Positions 37,439-45,897 of a DNA stretch of 64,000 bases are shown here, piece by piece. How positions within the stretch are numbered: position 1 is the stretch's first letter; each line of letters opens with the position of its first letter. The stretch spans positions 1-64,000 of the forward strand of contig CAMCVO010000005.1 of NCBI GenBank assembly GCA_945881945.1. The letters are read 5' to 3'. Below the pieces are notes generated by a model. The model saw only the letters and a program-made list of their open reading frames with translations. It ran no database searches and had not been told where the DNA came from. A program made the translations under genes and the position numbers. The stretch comes from Bifidobacterium breve (GTDB lineage Bacteria; Actinomycetota; Actinomycetes; Nanopelagicales; Nanopelagicaceae).

Positions 37439-39023
37439 TTCGAAAACACCACAAGATCGTCCAATTACTTTAGCCCTACTTGCAATGGGTGGTGAAGGCG
37501 GTGGTGTTTTAGCTGACTGGGCCATTGATATGGCCGAACGTAATGGTTTCTTTGCCCAAACCACTTCAGTTCCTGGTGTAGCCCAGCGAACTGGAACAAC
37601 TGTTTACTACCTTGAGTTTTACCCCGATGATGGCATCAGTAGACTTGGATCTCACGAACCAATTTTGAGCACTATGGCAATGCCTGGTGAAGTAGATATT
37701 GTGGTTGCATCTGAATTAATGGAGGCAGGAAGAGCGATATCTCGAGGGTTTGTAACATCAGATGTCACAACATTAATAACATCGACTAACCGTGTTTATT
37801 CTATGACTGAACGGACAGCTTTAGGGGATGGTCGCGTGGATTCGGAGGCAATCCTTAAGTCTGCAAAGGATTCTTCTAAAAAACTTATTGCTGCAGATTT
37901 TGCCAAAGTAGCAGAGGATTCATCTAGTGTTATTTCAGCAGCCCTGTTTGGTGCTTTAGCGGGCAGCAATGCACTGCCATTTGGCAAGGAACATTTCATC
38001 GCAGCTATTGAGCGTGGCGGAGTAGGTGTTAAATCTTCCATAGCAGCTTTTGAAAAAAGCTTTGAAATTGCTAGTGCATTAATTAAATCAGAAGGCAAAA
38101 CGCAAAGTAGTGCAGTATCAGTACAGATTGGCTCCAAACCGGTCAACCCTGGTGAAATTTCACAAGAAGAACAATCCAAGATAATTAACGATCCAACCTC
38201 AGTTGTTGGATATAAGTTAACTAACTTAGCCGCGCAGGTAAAAAGTGAAGTACCAGAATCAGCCCGCGTTATGGTAATCAATGGAATTAAAAGAACAGCT
38301 GACTACCAAAGCACTAAATATGCCGAACGGTATCTATCTAGAGTTTTAGAAATTGCAAAGATAGAAGCTCAAGATGGAAATGGTTCAGGTAGGCTCCTGA
38401 ATGAAACGGCTCGATATACAGCGCTATGGATGACTTATGAAGACACTATCCGTGTAGCTGATTTGAAAACTAGGCGTAGTAGATTTCAGAGAGTAAATGC
38501 AGAAGCACGAGTTAACAAAGAACAGCTCATGGAGGTCCGCGAGTACCTCCATCCAATGTCGGAGGAGATTGCCGATACTCTGCCAACACCAATTGGTAAA
38601 TGGATTCTGCGAACAAAGGTAGTTACAAGAAGCATTGAGAAAATTACGGCTAATGGCATGATTCTTAATACAGCATCAATCGGTGGTTATTTGTTGCTGT
38701 ATACACTTGCTCGATTAAAGCCGATACGCCCTAGATCCCTTCGTTTTAACTTGGAGCAGGAGCGTATAGATTCCTGGCTAGGAAGGATCAAAACATTAGC
38801 AAGTACAAACTATGACCTAGCTTGCGAAGTTGCTGAATGTGCAAATGTAATAAAGGGTTATGGAGATACTCATCGCAATGGTTGGCGAAATTTCACCTTC
38901 ATTATGGATGAGTTGGATCGAATCGCGGCCAATACTGATGCAGCGGTAAGAGTTAAAGACCTGCGAGTGGCAGCACTTGCCGATGAGGATGGTATTAAAT
39001 TAAGGGCGCTTTTAAGCCTTTAA
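37428..39023 (+). CDS. iorB: Indolepyruvate:ferredoxin oxidoreductase, beta subunit with C-terminal extension
   Basis: About 531 residues. The first ~200 match the gamma/beta domain of 2-oxoacid:acceptor oxidoreductases (ALLAMGGEGGGVLADW, VPGVAQRTGTTVYYLE), followed by a long helical C-terminal extension (~330 residues) as in the IorB form of aerobic bacteria. The start is unsure: in-frame TTG codons occur at 37386, 37407 and 37428; I chose the last because it gives the usual short lead before the first strand. All overlap iorA. The stop shares TTAA with the convergent monooxygenase. Confidence 0.82.
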   Translation: MKPNSKTPQDRPITLALLAMGGEGGGVLADWAIDMAERNGFFAQTTSVPGVAQRTGTTVYYLEFYPDDGISRLGSHEPILSTMAMPGEVDIVVASELMEAGRAISRGFVTSDVTTLITSTNRVYSMTERTALGDGRVDSEAILKSAKDSSKKLIAADFAKVAEDSSSVISAALFGALAGSNALPFGKEHFIAAIERGGVGVKSSIAAFEKSFEIASALIKSEGKTQSSAVSVQIGSKPVNPGEISQEEQSKIINDPTSVVGYKLTNLAAQVKSEVPESARVMVINGIKRTADYQSTKYAERYLSRVLEIAKIEAQDGNGSGRLLNETARYTALWMTYEDTIRVADLKTRRSRFQRVNAEARVNKEQLMEVREYLHPMSEEIADTLPTPIGKWILRTKVVTRSIEKITANGMILNTASIGGYLLLYTLARLKPIRPRSLRFNLEQERIDSWLGRIKTLASTNYDLACEVAECANVIKGYGDTHRNGWRNFTFIMDELDRIAANTDAAVRVKDLRVAALADEDGIKLRALLSL

Positions 39024-41416
39024 ACTTCACCAAAAATTTGGGTGATTTGTTCAAAAGACATAGCATTTTTTGCTGCCGCAGCTTGTTGCTTTTCTCTTTC
39101 TAGATTGCGTTCTAATTGTATTTTGGCGGAAACATATTGCTTTGGCCAAGGCATCTTTGAATATCCGCTCTTAGCACCCTCAGTTAAGATCCAAGCTGGA
39201 TTTGCCAAGTGAGGCCGGGCAACTGCGCATAGATCTGCTCGGCCAGCTGCAATGATGGTGTTTGCGCTATCGGCGTCAAAAATTGCTCCAACTGCAATGG
39301 TGGGAATATTTACTTGGTTTCGTATTCGATCTGCAAAAGGTGTTTGAAAAGTTCGTCCATAAATCGGCTTTTCTTTTTTGCTGACTTGCCCTGAAGAACA
39401 ATCGATAATGTCTGCCCCTGCATCCTTGAAAGCTTTAGCAATTTCAACAGCATCACTTGGCGTAATTCCGCCAGGAGTCCAGTCATGGGCTGAGATTCGA
39501 ACACTAATTGGTTTACCTGCTGGCCAAACCTGTCTAATTGCTTTGAAAACCTCGATTGGATATCTAAGCCTATTTTCTAATGACCCACCATATTCATCTT
39601 TTCTTTGATTAGTTAATGGCGAAATAAATGAAGATAGTAAATATCCATGAGCTGCGTGCAACTCCAACCAATCAAAACCGGCAGCAATGGCTGATTTTGT
39701 TGCATTAACAAAGTCAGCTTTGACCTGTTCCATATCCTCACGAGTCATCTCTCGAGAGAGTTGAGATACACCTTCAATATATTGGTAGGGCGATGCGGCA
39801 ATTATTGGCCAGTTGCCCTCTTTAAGTGGTTGATCAATTCCTTCCCACGGCACTCGAGTCGATGACTTCGCTCCAGCATGTCCTATTTGAATTCCAATTT
39901 TTGCTTCTGTGTTGGCATGGACAAAATTCACAATTCTGCGCCATCCCTCTAGTTGCTCAGTGTTATAAATTCCTGGGCAACCTGGAGTTATCCTCGCATC
40001 AGCTGAAGTACAGGTCATTTCAGTCATAACAAGGGCAGCTCCACCCATGGCTCGTGCACCCAAGTGCACTAAATGGTAATCAGAAGGCAAGCCATCAACT
40101 GCGGAGTACTGTGCCATTGGCGAGACAACAATTCTGTTCTGAAGTACTAAATCCCTTACCTTAAACGGTGTAAACATCGGTGGGATTTGCGCGTCTGGCT
40201 CAGGAAGATTCAAACCTGCATCAGCGAACGCCTTGGCTGCAAACCATTTTTCATAATTCTCGACATATTTTGAATCACGTAATTTCAAATTATCATGTGT
40301 GATTCTTTGACTACGCGTTAAAAGTGAGTAATTAAATTGTTCTGGCTCCATATCAGTGTACTGAGCAGCATCCTCAAACCATTCCATTGCATTTTTTGCA
40401 GCATTTTGAATCTTAATAACCTCAACACCACGTACTGCTTGATAATCTGCCAAAATCTCTTCCATGCTTCTAGGACCGAGATCTTGTAAAAATTTCGCAA
40501 AGTCAATTGCATCTTCCATAGCCAATTTGGTGCCAGAACCAATTGAGAAATGCGCTGTGTGAGCAGAATCGCCCATCAAGACCACCGGTACTTTTTTCCC
40601 ATTGATTGTGTTCCATTGTGTCCAATTTTCACAAATAACTCTGGGGAACTTGATCCAGTTTGCAGATCCTCTCAGGTGTGCTGAGTTGCTCATGAGCTTT
40701 GAACCCTGTAAATCATTTGCAAATAACTTTTCACAAAATGAAATTGCTTCATCCTGACTCATATCCGCCAAGCCAGCCTTAAGCCATACATCTTCAGGGG
40801 TTTCCACTATAAATGTTGAAGTGTCCCCATCAAATTGATAAATGTGCGCTTGGAACCAACCAAATTCAGTTTCAACAAAAGAGAAAGTGAAATCCTTAAA
40901 GACTTTTTTAGTTCCCAGCCACACAAATCGACAAATTCGCGTGTCAATATTCGGCTTGAAAGTTTCAGAATACTTGGTCCTAATTGCTGAATTTAACCCA
41001 TCCGAGGCGATAACAAGGTCTGCATCATATTTAATTGCGATCTCTTGATCATCTTTTACTTCAGTTTCAAATACCAACTTTACGCCAAGCCCCTCGGCTC
41101 GTTCTTGCAGAATATTTAGTAAGCGTTTACGACCAATGCCACAGAATCCATGCCCACCCGAGATCAGACTTTTTCCTTTAATTCGAACATCAATATCATC
41201 CCAGTGATTGAAAGATTGAAGAATTGTTCGAGCTGTATCCTCATCGGCTTTAACAAAGTTTGACAGAGTTGCATCCGAAAAAACAACGCCCCATCCAAAA
41301 GTATCGTAGGGACGATTTCGCTCTATAACGGTTATTTCATGATTTGAGTTCTGCTTTTTCATAAGAATTGAAAAATACAGACCTGCTGCACCACCACCGA
41401 TACAAACAATCTTCAT
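39020..41416 (-). CDS. 2-Aminobenzoyl-CoA monooxygenase/reductase
   Basis: Bifunctional flavoenzyme, 798 residues. Residues ~1-390 are a PHBH-type FAD monooxygenase (KIVCIGGGAAGLYFS; DLVIASDGLNS; GDSAHTAHFSIGSG). Residues ~420-790 are an Old-Yellow-Enzyme reductase (FTPFKVRDLVLQNRIVVSPM; WLELHAAHGYLLSSFISP; CAVARPHLANP). Only the 2-aminobenzoyl-CoA enzyme of Azoarcus and salicylyl-CoA 5-hydroxylase relatives are known to me with this fusion. The first hydroxylates C5 and hydrogenates the ring, giving 2-amino-5-oxocyclohex-1-enecarboxyl-CoA. I place the start at 41416, at the beginning of the FAD fold. The matching CoA ligase is at 51421-53013, which favours the aminobenzoyl reading. Confidence 0.87.
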   Translation of the reverse strand: MKIVCIGGGAAGLYFSILMKKQNSNHEITVIERNRPYDTFGWGVVFSDATLSNFVKADEDTARTILQSFNHWDDIDVRIKGKSLISGGHGFCGIGRKRLLNILQERAEGLGVKLVFETEVKDDQEIAIKYDADLVIASDGLNSAIRTKYSETFKPNIDTRICRFVWLGTKKVFKDFTFSFVETEFGWFQAHIYQFDGDTSTFIVETPEDVWLKAGLADMSQDEAISFCEKLFANDLQGSKLMSNSAHLRGSANWIKFPRVICENWTQWNTINGKKVPVVLMGDSAHTAHFSIGSGTKLAMEDAIDFAKFLQDLGPRSMEEILADYQAVRGVEVIKIQNAAKNAMEWFEDAAQYTDMEPEQFNYSLLTRSQRITHDNLKLRDSKYVENYEKWFAAKAFADAGLNLPEPDAQIPPMFTPFKVRDLVLQNRIVVSPMAQYSAVDGLPSDYHLVHLGARAMGGAALVMTEMTCTSADARITPGCPGIYNTEQLEGWRRIVNFVHANTEAKIGIQIGHAGAKSSTRVPWEGIDQPLKEGNWPIIAASPYQYIEGVSQLSREMTREDMEQVKADFVNATKSAIAAGFDWLELHAAHGYLLSSFISPLTNQRKDEYGGSLENRLRYPIEVFKAIRQVWPAGKPISVRISAHDWTPGGITPSDAVEIAKAFKDAGADIIDCSSGQVSKKEKPIYGRTFQTPFADRIRNQVNIPTIAVGAIFDADSANTIIAAGRADLCAVARPHLANPAWILTEGAKSGYSKMPWPKQYVSAKIQLERNLEREKQQAAAAKNAMSFEQITQIFGEV

Positions 41417-41523
41417 AAAGTAAATTAGCCCTTCCAAAGCTGCTTTTTGCGACATTGCATAAGACCTAGATGGATAAATAATAGTGGGGGCACAACTTTT
41501 TTACTAGCCTCCAGCAGGAGAGA

Positions 41524-42336
41524 TTGGATTTAGTGGCTAAGAGAGTTAATGTTAGTTCCATGACATTGAATAAATTTCAAGGCAAGTCCATCCTTATTAC
41601 TGGCGGTGCTGGCGGAATTGGTAGTCAGATTGCACGCAGTTTTGTAGAGCAAGGTGGCAAGGTTGGAATTTTAGACTCCAATTTAAATGCGATCAAAATC
41701 ATACTGGCAGAGATTGAATCTAGTGGCGGCACGGCATTTGGCCTAGAGGTTGATGTTCGTGACTCGAAAGCGGTTGATCAAGCAATCAGCGAACTAGCTA
41801 AATCACTTGGTGGAGTCAATGTCTTAGTTGCAGCTGCTGGTGGATCACTCGGTACACCAAGAGATTTAGATGAAATATCAGATGCTGATCTTGACTTAGT
41901 TTTGGATGTAAATATAAAAGGAACTTTTAATTGTGCAAGATCTGTAATCCCTTATATGAAAAAATCTGGCGGAGGATCAATAATTACTTTTTCATCAATT
42001 GGTGGTCGAAGCCCCAGCCCAGTAACTGGGGTTCCATATGCGGCCGCAAAAGCTGCAATTCTTGGATTAACCAAGAGACTCGCAAAAGAAGTTGGAGAGT
42101 TTAATATTCGGGTTAATGCAATCGCACCTGGACTTTTTCTAACTGACAGGCTTGAGGTTATGTTTAATGAGATGTCAGCAAGTGAAAAATCTGAGGTCTT
42201 AAATGGGATACCACTAGGTCGTATGCCAACGCTTAGAGAGTGTGCTGACCCGGTTTTGTTCTTAGCAAGTGAAGAATCCTCCTTTATAACTGGTATTGTT
42301 TTAGATGTAAACGGTGGCAGAATGATGCCAAACTAA
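41524..42336 (+). CDS. Short-chain dehydrogenase/reductase
   Basis: Classical SDR, ~258-270 residues. TGGAGGIGSQIARSF, acidic ILDSN (NAD preference), AAAGG, FSSIGG and catalytic YAAAK are all present. TTG at 41524 lies just 3 nt after AGGAG, GTG at 41533 12 nt after it, and ATG at 41563 would give a standard N-terminus, so the start is open. It lies between the divergent monooxygenase and tryptophan dioxygenase, and may act on the 5-oxo/5-hydroxy group of the dearomatised ring. Confidence 0.8.
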   Translation: MDLVAKRVNVSSMTLNKFQGKSILITGGAGGIGSQIARSFVEQGGKVGILDSNLNAIKIILAEIESSGGTAFGLEVDVRDSKAVDQAISELAKSLGGVNVLVAAAGGSLGTPRDLDEISDADLDLVLDVNIKGTFNCARSVIPYMKKSGGGSIITFSSIGGRSPSPVTGVPYAAAKAAILGLTKRLAKEVGEFNIRVNAIAPGLFLTDRLEVMFNEMSASEKSEVLNGIPLGRMPTLRECADPVLFLASEESSFITGIVLDVNGGRMMPN

Positions 42337-42373
42337 TCTGACAAAGTTTTGCTGGCGAAAGGTGGAAATCTAG

Positions 42374-43084
42374 ATGAGTTACGGACCGGATCAAATTCTT
42401 AACGGTGAAGGCAAAAGTGACTATGAAAGATATTTAAAGTTAAGCGAACTTTTAAATCTACAACCAGTTAAAGAAACATGGAAACATAGAGATGAGCTGC
42501 TATTTACAGTTGTTCATCAGACTTCGGAGCTTTGGCTCAAGCATGCAACAGCGGAAGCTGGCCAAGCGGCATCCTTGTTAGCGAATAATGAAATTCGACC
42601 GGCATTGCGCCTTTTTCCTAGAATATTACTGGCGATTAAGTACTGTCATGAATCTCTCGACATGCTTGAGCAAATGTCACCTTGGGATTATCAGCAAGTC
42701 CGCAGAGCATTAGGACATGGTTCTGGGTTTGATTCACCAGGCATGAACTCTATTCGTAAATCAATTCCACTGTTGGGCGTAGAGTTCAAGCGAATGCTTA
42801 CCTCTGAAGGTATTGATTTAGTGCAATTGTTTGTTCGCCATACAGAGTTTGAGGATCTCTACCTTTTAGCAGAAGCTCTCATTGAGTTAGATGAGCGTAT
42901 GTACCTGTGGCGCCATCGTCATTTTAAGGTAGTAGAAAGAAGTATTGGATTGAAAGTTTCAGGAACGCAGGGAACGCCAGTAGAGATTTTATCGCGACTT
43001 AACAATTTTACGTTTTTCCCAGAGCTATGGGATGCACGTACCGCTGTTACTAATTATGCAATTGCAGAAGAGGGCGAAAATTAA
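42374..43084 (+). CDS. kynA: Tryptophan 2,3-dioxygenase
   Basis: Haem enzyme that opens the indole ring to N-formylkynurenine. At 236 residues it is shorter than typical (~270-280), lacking part of the N-terminus, but key motifs remain: DELLFTVVHQTSELWLK (His48), RRALGHGSGFDSPG, LYLWRHRHFKVVERSIG with the haem-ligand His183 in the WRxxH motif, and SGTQGTPVEIL. GFDS replaces the usual GFQS and GTQGTP the usual GTGGSSG, so it may be a divergent subgroup. AGGTGG lies 9 nt before ATG. Ends by sharing TTAA with the next, convergent gene. Confidence 0.82.
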   Translation: MSYGPDQILNGEGKSDYERYLKLSELLNLQPVKETWKHRDELLFTVVHQTSELWLKHATAEAGQAASLLANNEIRPALRLFPRILLAIKYCHESLDMLEQMSPWDYQQVRRALGHGSGFDSPGMNSIRKSIPLLGVEFKRMLTSEGIDLVQLFVRHTEFEDLYLLAEALIELDERMYLWRHRHFKVVERSIGLKVSGTQGTPVEILSRLNNFTFFPELWDARTAVTNYAIAEEGEN

Positions 43085-43884
43085 TCTTCTTTAAATTTTG
43101 AATAATCTGGTGGTCGTTTCTCTGTAAATGCTGCTCCACCTTCTTTAGCTTCATCAGTTTTTATATAAAGATCTAGCACATCAAATGCGATCGACTGAAT
43201 TCCAATAATGTGGTCACTATCTGCGTTAAATGAGTGCTTTAATGTCTTCAATGCAGTCGGAGATAGCGCTGCAACTTTTTTAGCCCAGTCCATTGCCGAA
43301 TCCATTAAGTTTGATGGTTCTACAACCTTATTAACCAAACCCCAACGTTCTGCAGTTTGGGCATCATATTGTTCACAAAGAAACCATATTTCACGTGCCC
43401 GTTTCTCACCAACGACTCTAGCAAGGTATGCGGTACCAAACCCTGCGTCAAATGAGCCAACTCGAGGACCAACTTGACCAAATTTTGCCGTACTTACCGC
43501 AATTGATAGATCGCACAGCACATGAAGAACATGTCCACCACCAATTGCAAAACCATTTACAGCAGCAATTACCGGCTTTGGAATAGCCCTAATTATTTTA
43601 TGGAGTGCTTCAATTTCAAACATTCCAGTCTCTGTTTCACCATACCCACCAGTTGCAGCTCTCTCTTTTTGATCACCACCTGTGCAAAATGCTTTTTCAC
43701 CAGCACCAGTCAAAATCACTGCGCCTACTGATTTATCAACCCAGGCATATTTGAAAGCGGCAAGTAACTCATCAACAGTTCGACCTCGCAGCGCGTTGTA
43801 GCGGTCTGGGCGATTTATAGTTATTACCGCAACTCCAGACTTAACTGCATAATTCACATCGGTAAAATCTTTTGTTTCAATCAT
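43081..43884 (-). CDS. Ring-opening hydrolase of the BadI/MenB crotonase branch
   Basis: Crotonase-fold protein, 267 residues. RPDRYNALRGRTVDELLAAF, AFCTGGDQ (66-72), GFAIGGGHVLH and FGQVGPRVGSFDAGFG with Asp146 are shared by MenB (dihydroxynaphthoyl-CoA synthase) and BadI (2-ketocyclohexanecarboxyl-CoA hydrolase) rather than ordinary enoyl-CoA hydratases. The C-terminal ending KRPPDYSKF is MenB-like, but no menaquinone genes are near. From memory both families have a Tyr two residues before the T-D/E-E motif; here it is Ile, with Tyr one residue earlier. Next to the aminobenzoyl-CoA genes, hydrolytic C-C ring opening of a 2-oxocyclohexanecarboxyl-CoA is the attractive role. Confidence 0.72.
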   Translation of the reverse strand: MIETKDFTDVNYAVKSGVAVITINRPDRYNALRGRTVDELLAAFKYAWVDKSVGAVILTGAGEKAFCTGGDQKERAATGGYGETETGMFEIEALHKIIRAIPKPVIAAVNGFAIGGGHVLHVLCDLSIAVSTAKFGQVGPRVGSFDAGFGTAYLARVVGEKRAREIWFLCEQYDAQTAERWGLVNKVVEPSNLMDSAMDWAKKVAALSPTALKTLKHSFNADSDHIIGIQSIAFDVLDLYIKTDEAKEGGAAFTEKRPPDYSKFKED

Positions 43885-43893
43885 TAGATAATC

Positions 43894-45075
43894 TTACCCA
43901 TTTACTTCAATTACTACCGCAACACCTAAGCCAACACCAATACATGCAGCAGCAATTCCTATGCCACCGCCTTGACGTTTAAGCTCTCGTGCGCAATCAA
44001 CAATTACCCGTGCCGCACTTGCACCCACAGGGTGTCCGATCGCAATTGCACCCCCGTTAACATTAACTTTGGAGATGTCAATTTCTGGTATCTCATGGAG
44101 CACCGACAAGACCATGGCAGCAAATGCCTCGTTAATTTCCCAGACTTTAACATCAGATATTTTCTTTTGAGTTTTTGCTAAAACCTTATGAATTGCAGAT
44201 ATCGGAGCCAGAGAAAACTCATTGGGAGTTACGGCAGTTACTTGAGCTCCTATGATTTTACCGATTCCCTCAAGACCAAGTTTTTCCAGTCCGGTTTGAT
44301 CAGTTATTAACATGGCAACACTTCCGTCATTTAGTGGTGATGAATTTCCAGCTGTTCCTGCTCCATGTTCTGAAAAAACTGATGGTAATTCAGAAAGTTT
44401 TTGCAGCGAGGTATCTGCCCTAATTGATTCATCTCGATCTACTTGATTAAACGTGGTTACAAAATTTTCATGTAAATTATTTGCCCAGGCGGCATCAGCT
44501 AGCTGATGAGAGCGAAATGCCCATTCATCTTGAGATTGCCTTGATATTTTAAAACGCTCAGCAACTTCTTCAGCACATCTGCCAAGGCTCTGAGTCCATT
44601 GTGATGGAAACAAAGGATTGGTCATTCGCCACCCAACTGTTGATTGGTGGTAAGTGGGGTCGATTGGTTTTTCCTTATTAACTCGCTCAACAATCCAAGG
44701 TGCTCTGCTCATAGACTCAACACCACCGGCAATAACAAAATCACTATCCCCACTTCTGATAGCACGAGATGCTTGGATAACTGCTTCGGCGCCAGAACCA
44801 CATAAGCGATTCACCGTCACGCCCGGAATTGTTTTTGGAAAATTTGCTAACAATAAACCCATCCTTGCAACATTTCTGTTGTCTTCACCGGCTCCATTTG
44901 AGTCTCCAATAACAACATCATCTATTGAGTTCAAATCAAATCCAGGAACCTTTTTTACCAACGCTGAAAGTGTGAAACCAAGCAAATCATCTGGTCGAAT
45001 TTTTGACAATCCACCAAAGTAACGCCCAAAAGGGGTTCGGACAGCCTCAGCAATTATTACTTCTCTTTGGTTCAT
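43894..45075 (-). CDS. Thiolase, 3-oxoadipyl-CoA type
   Basis: Degradative thiolase, 393 residues. TPFGRYFGGLSKIRPDDLL, GEDNRNVARM, VNRLCGSGAEAV (nucleophile Cys92), GGVESMSRAPW, TVGWRMTNPL and GGAIAIGHPVGASAAR follow the PcaF/PaaJ pattern of beta-ketoadipyl-CoA thiolases. The final motif is AACIGVGLG rather than CIGGGxG. It lies 9 nt downstream of... more exactly, upstream on the minus strand of the BadI-like gene, so the two form an operon. It would release succinyl-CoA plus acetyl-CoA from 3-oxoadipyl-CoA, or plus propionyl-CoA from a 2-methyl derivative. Confidence 0.82.
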   Translation of the reverse strand: MNQREVIIAEAVRTPFGRYFGGLSKIRPDDLLGFTLSALVKKVPGFDLNSIDDVVIGDSNGAGEDNRNVARMGLLLANFPKTIPGVTVNRLCGSGAEAVIQASRAIRSGDSDFVIAGGVESMSRAPWIVERVNKEKPIDPTYHQSTVGWRMTNPLFPSQWTQSLGRCAEEVAERFKISRQSQDEWAFRSHQLADAAWANNLHENFVTTFNQVDRDESIRADTSLQKLSELPSVFSEHGAGTAGNSSPLNDGSVAMLITDQTGLEKLGLEGIGKIIGAQVTAVTPNEFSLAPISAIHKVLAKTQKKISDVKVWEINEAFAAMVLSVLHEIPEIDISKVNVNGGAIAIGHPVGASAARVIVDCARELKRQGGGIGIAAACIGVGLGVAVVIEVNG

Positions 45076-45090
45076 ATGTCGTATTATTAC

Positions 45091-45104
45091 CTATCTTGAG
45101 ATAG
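45091..45104. promoter_or_regulatory. Palindrome in the divergent thiolase/SDR promoter region
   Basis: CTATCTTGAGATAG pairs at six of seven positions. It lies centrally between the thiolase start (45075) and the SDR start (45150), where one regulator could control both strands. Confidence 0.4.
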
Positions 45105-45149
45105 ATAAAACCGATTTAAGTGAAAATTTATGCTTTGGACGGAGAATTT

Positions 45150-45896
45150 ATGGGGGAGGCAGCACTAAGAATTCTTGTCACTGGAGCCAGTCGAGGAATT
45201 GGTCGTGAAATTGCGCAGCAACTACTGGACTCCGGGCATAACGTTGCGGTTACTGCAAGATCACAGGATGACTTAGAGGATTTAGTTACTGGTTATAGCA
45301 ACAGTATGGTAATTGTTGCTGACTCTACTCAACCAAAAAGTGCAGAAGAAGCTGTGAGTAAAGTTGTTAACCAGTGGAATGGCCTAGATGTTTTAATTAT
45401 TAATGCTGGAGATGGAAGCGCGGCTCCAATTGAGAAAACAACTGATGAAATTTGGGATAAATCAATTGCGATAAATCTGACAGCACCTTTTCATTACTTA
45501 AGGGCTGCAGTGCCCACCATGAAAAACGGAAAATTTGGAAGAGTGGTGGTAATTGCAAGTACAGCAGGTCTGGAGGGGGAGCCAAATGTCTCGGCATACA
45601 CAGCTGCTAAACATGGGGTAATTGGTTTGGTCAGATCTTCCGCCGCCGAACTGGCAAAGCATGGAATTACTGTTAATGCAGTTTGTCCTAGCTATGTCGA
45701 TACACCGATGACGCAACGCTCATTACAGGCTGCGGCACTACGCACAGGCAAAACCTTTGATGAGGTAAAGGCAGCACTGCTGTCCAAAATTCCAGGTGGT
45801 AGATTCTTGAGTGTGGATGAGGTAGCCAAAGCTGCAATTTCATTTATAGCCCTACCAGATCAAACAGGCCAGACTCAGATTGTTAAAGGAGATTGA
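45150..45896 (+). CDS. Short-chain dehydrogenase/reductase (FabG-like)
   Basis: SDR of 248 residues. ILVTGASRGIGREIAQ, TARSQ (NADP-type basic residue), INAGDGS, IASTAG and YTAAK are present, and VCPSYVDTPMT fits 3-hydroxyacyl-CoA/ACP dehydrogenases. ATG at 45150 has GGAG 6 nt upstream and is preferred over GTG at 45120. First gene of the operon SDR-RidA-two acyl-CoA synthetases-mutase, with 1-nt spacing to the next gene. It may interconvert keto and hydroxy acyl-CoA intermediates. Confidence 0.8.
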   Translation: MGEAALRILVTGASRGIGREIAQQLLDSGHNVAVTARSQDDLEDLVTGYSNSMVIVADSTQPKSAEEAVSKVVNQWNGLDVLIINAGDGSAAPIEKTTDEIWDKSIAINLTAPFHYLRAAVPTMKNGKFGRVVVIASTAGLEGEPNVSAYTAAKHGVIGLVRSSAAELAKHGITVNAVCPSYVDTPMTQRSLQAAALRTGKTFDEVKAALLSKIPGGRFLSVDEVAKAAISFIALPDQTGQTQIVKGD

Positions 45897-45897
45897 A

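Noticed and set aside
43081-43884. Calling the crotonase-fold gene MenB outright
   Set aside because: Motifs fit MenB, but no other menaquinone gene is near and the neighbours are aryl-CoA catabolism genes, so it is left as BadI/MenB-like.
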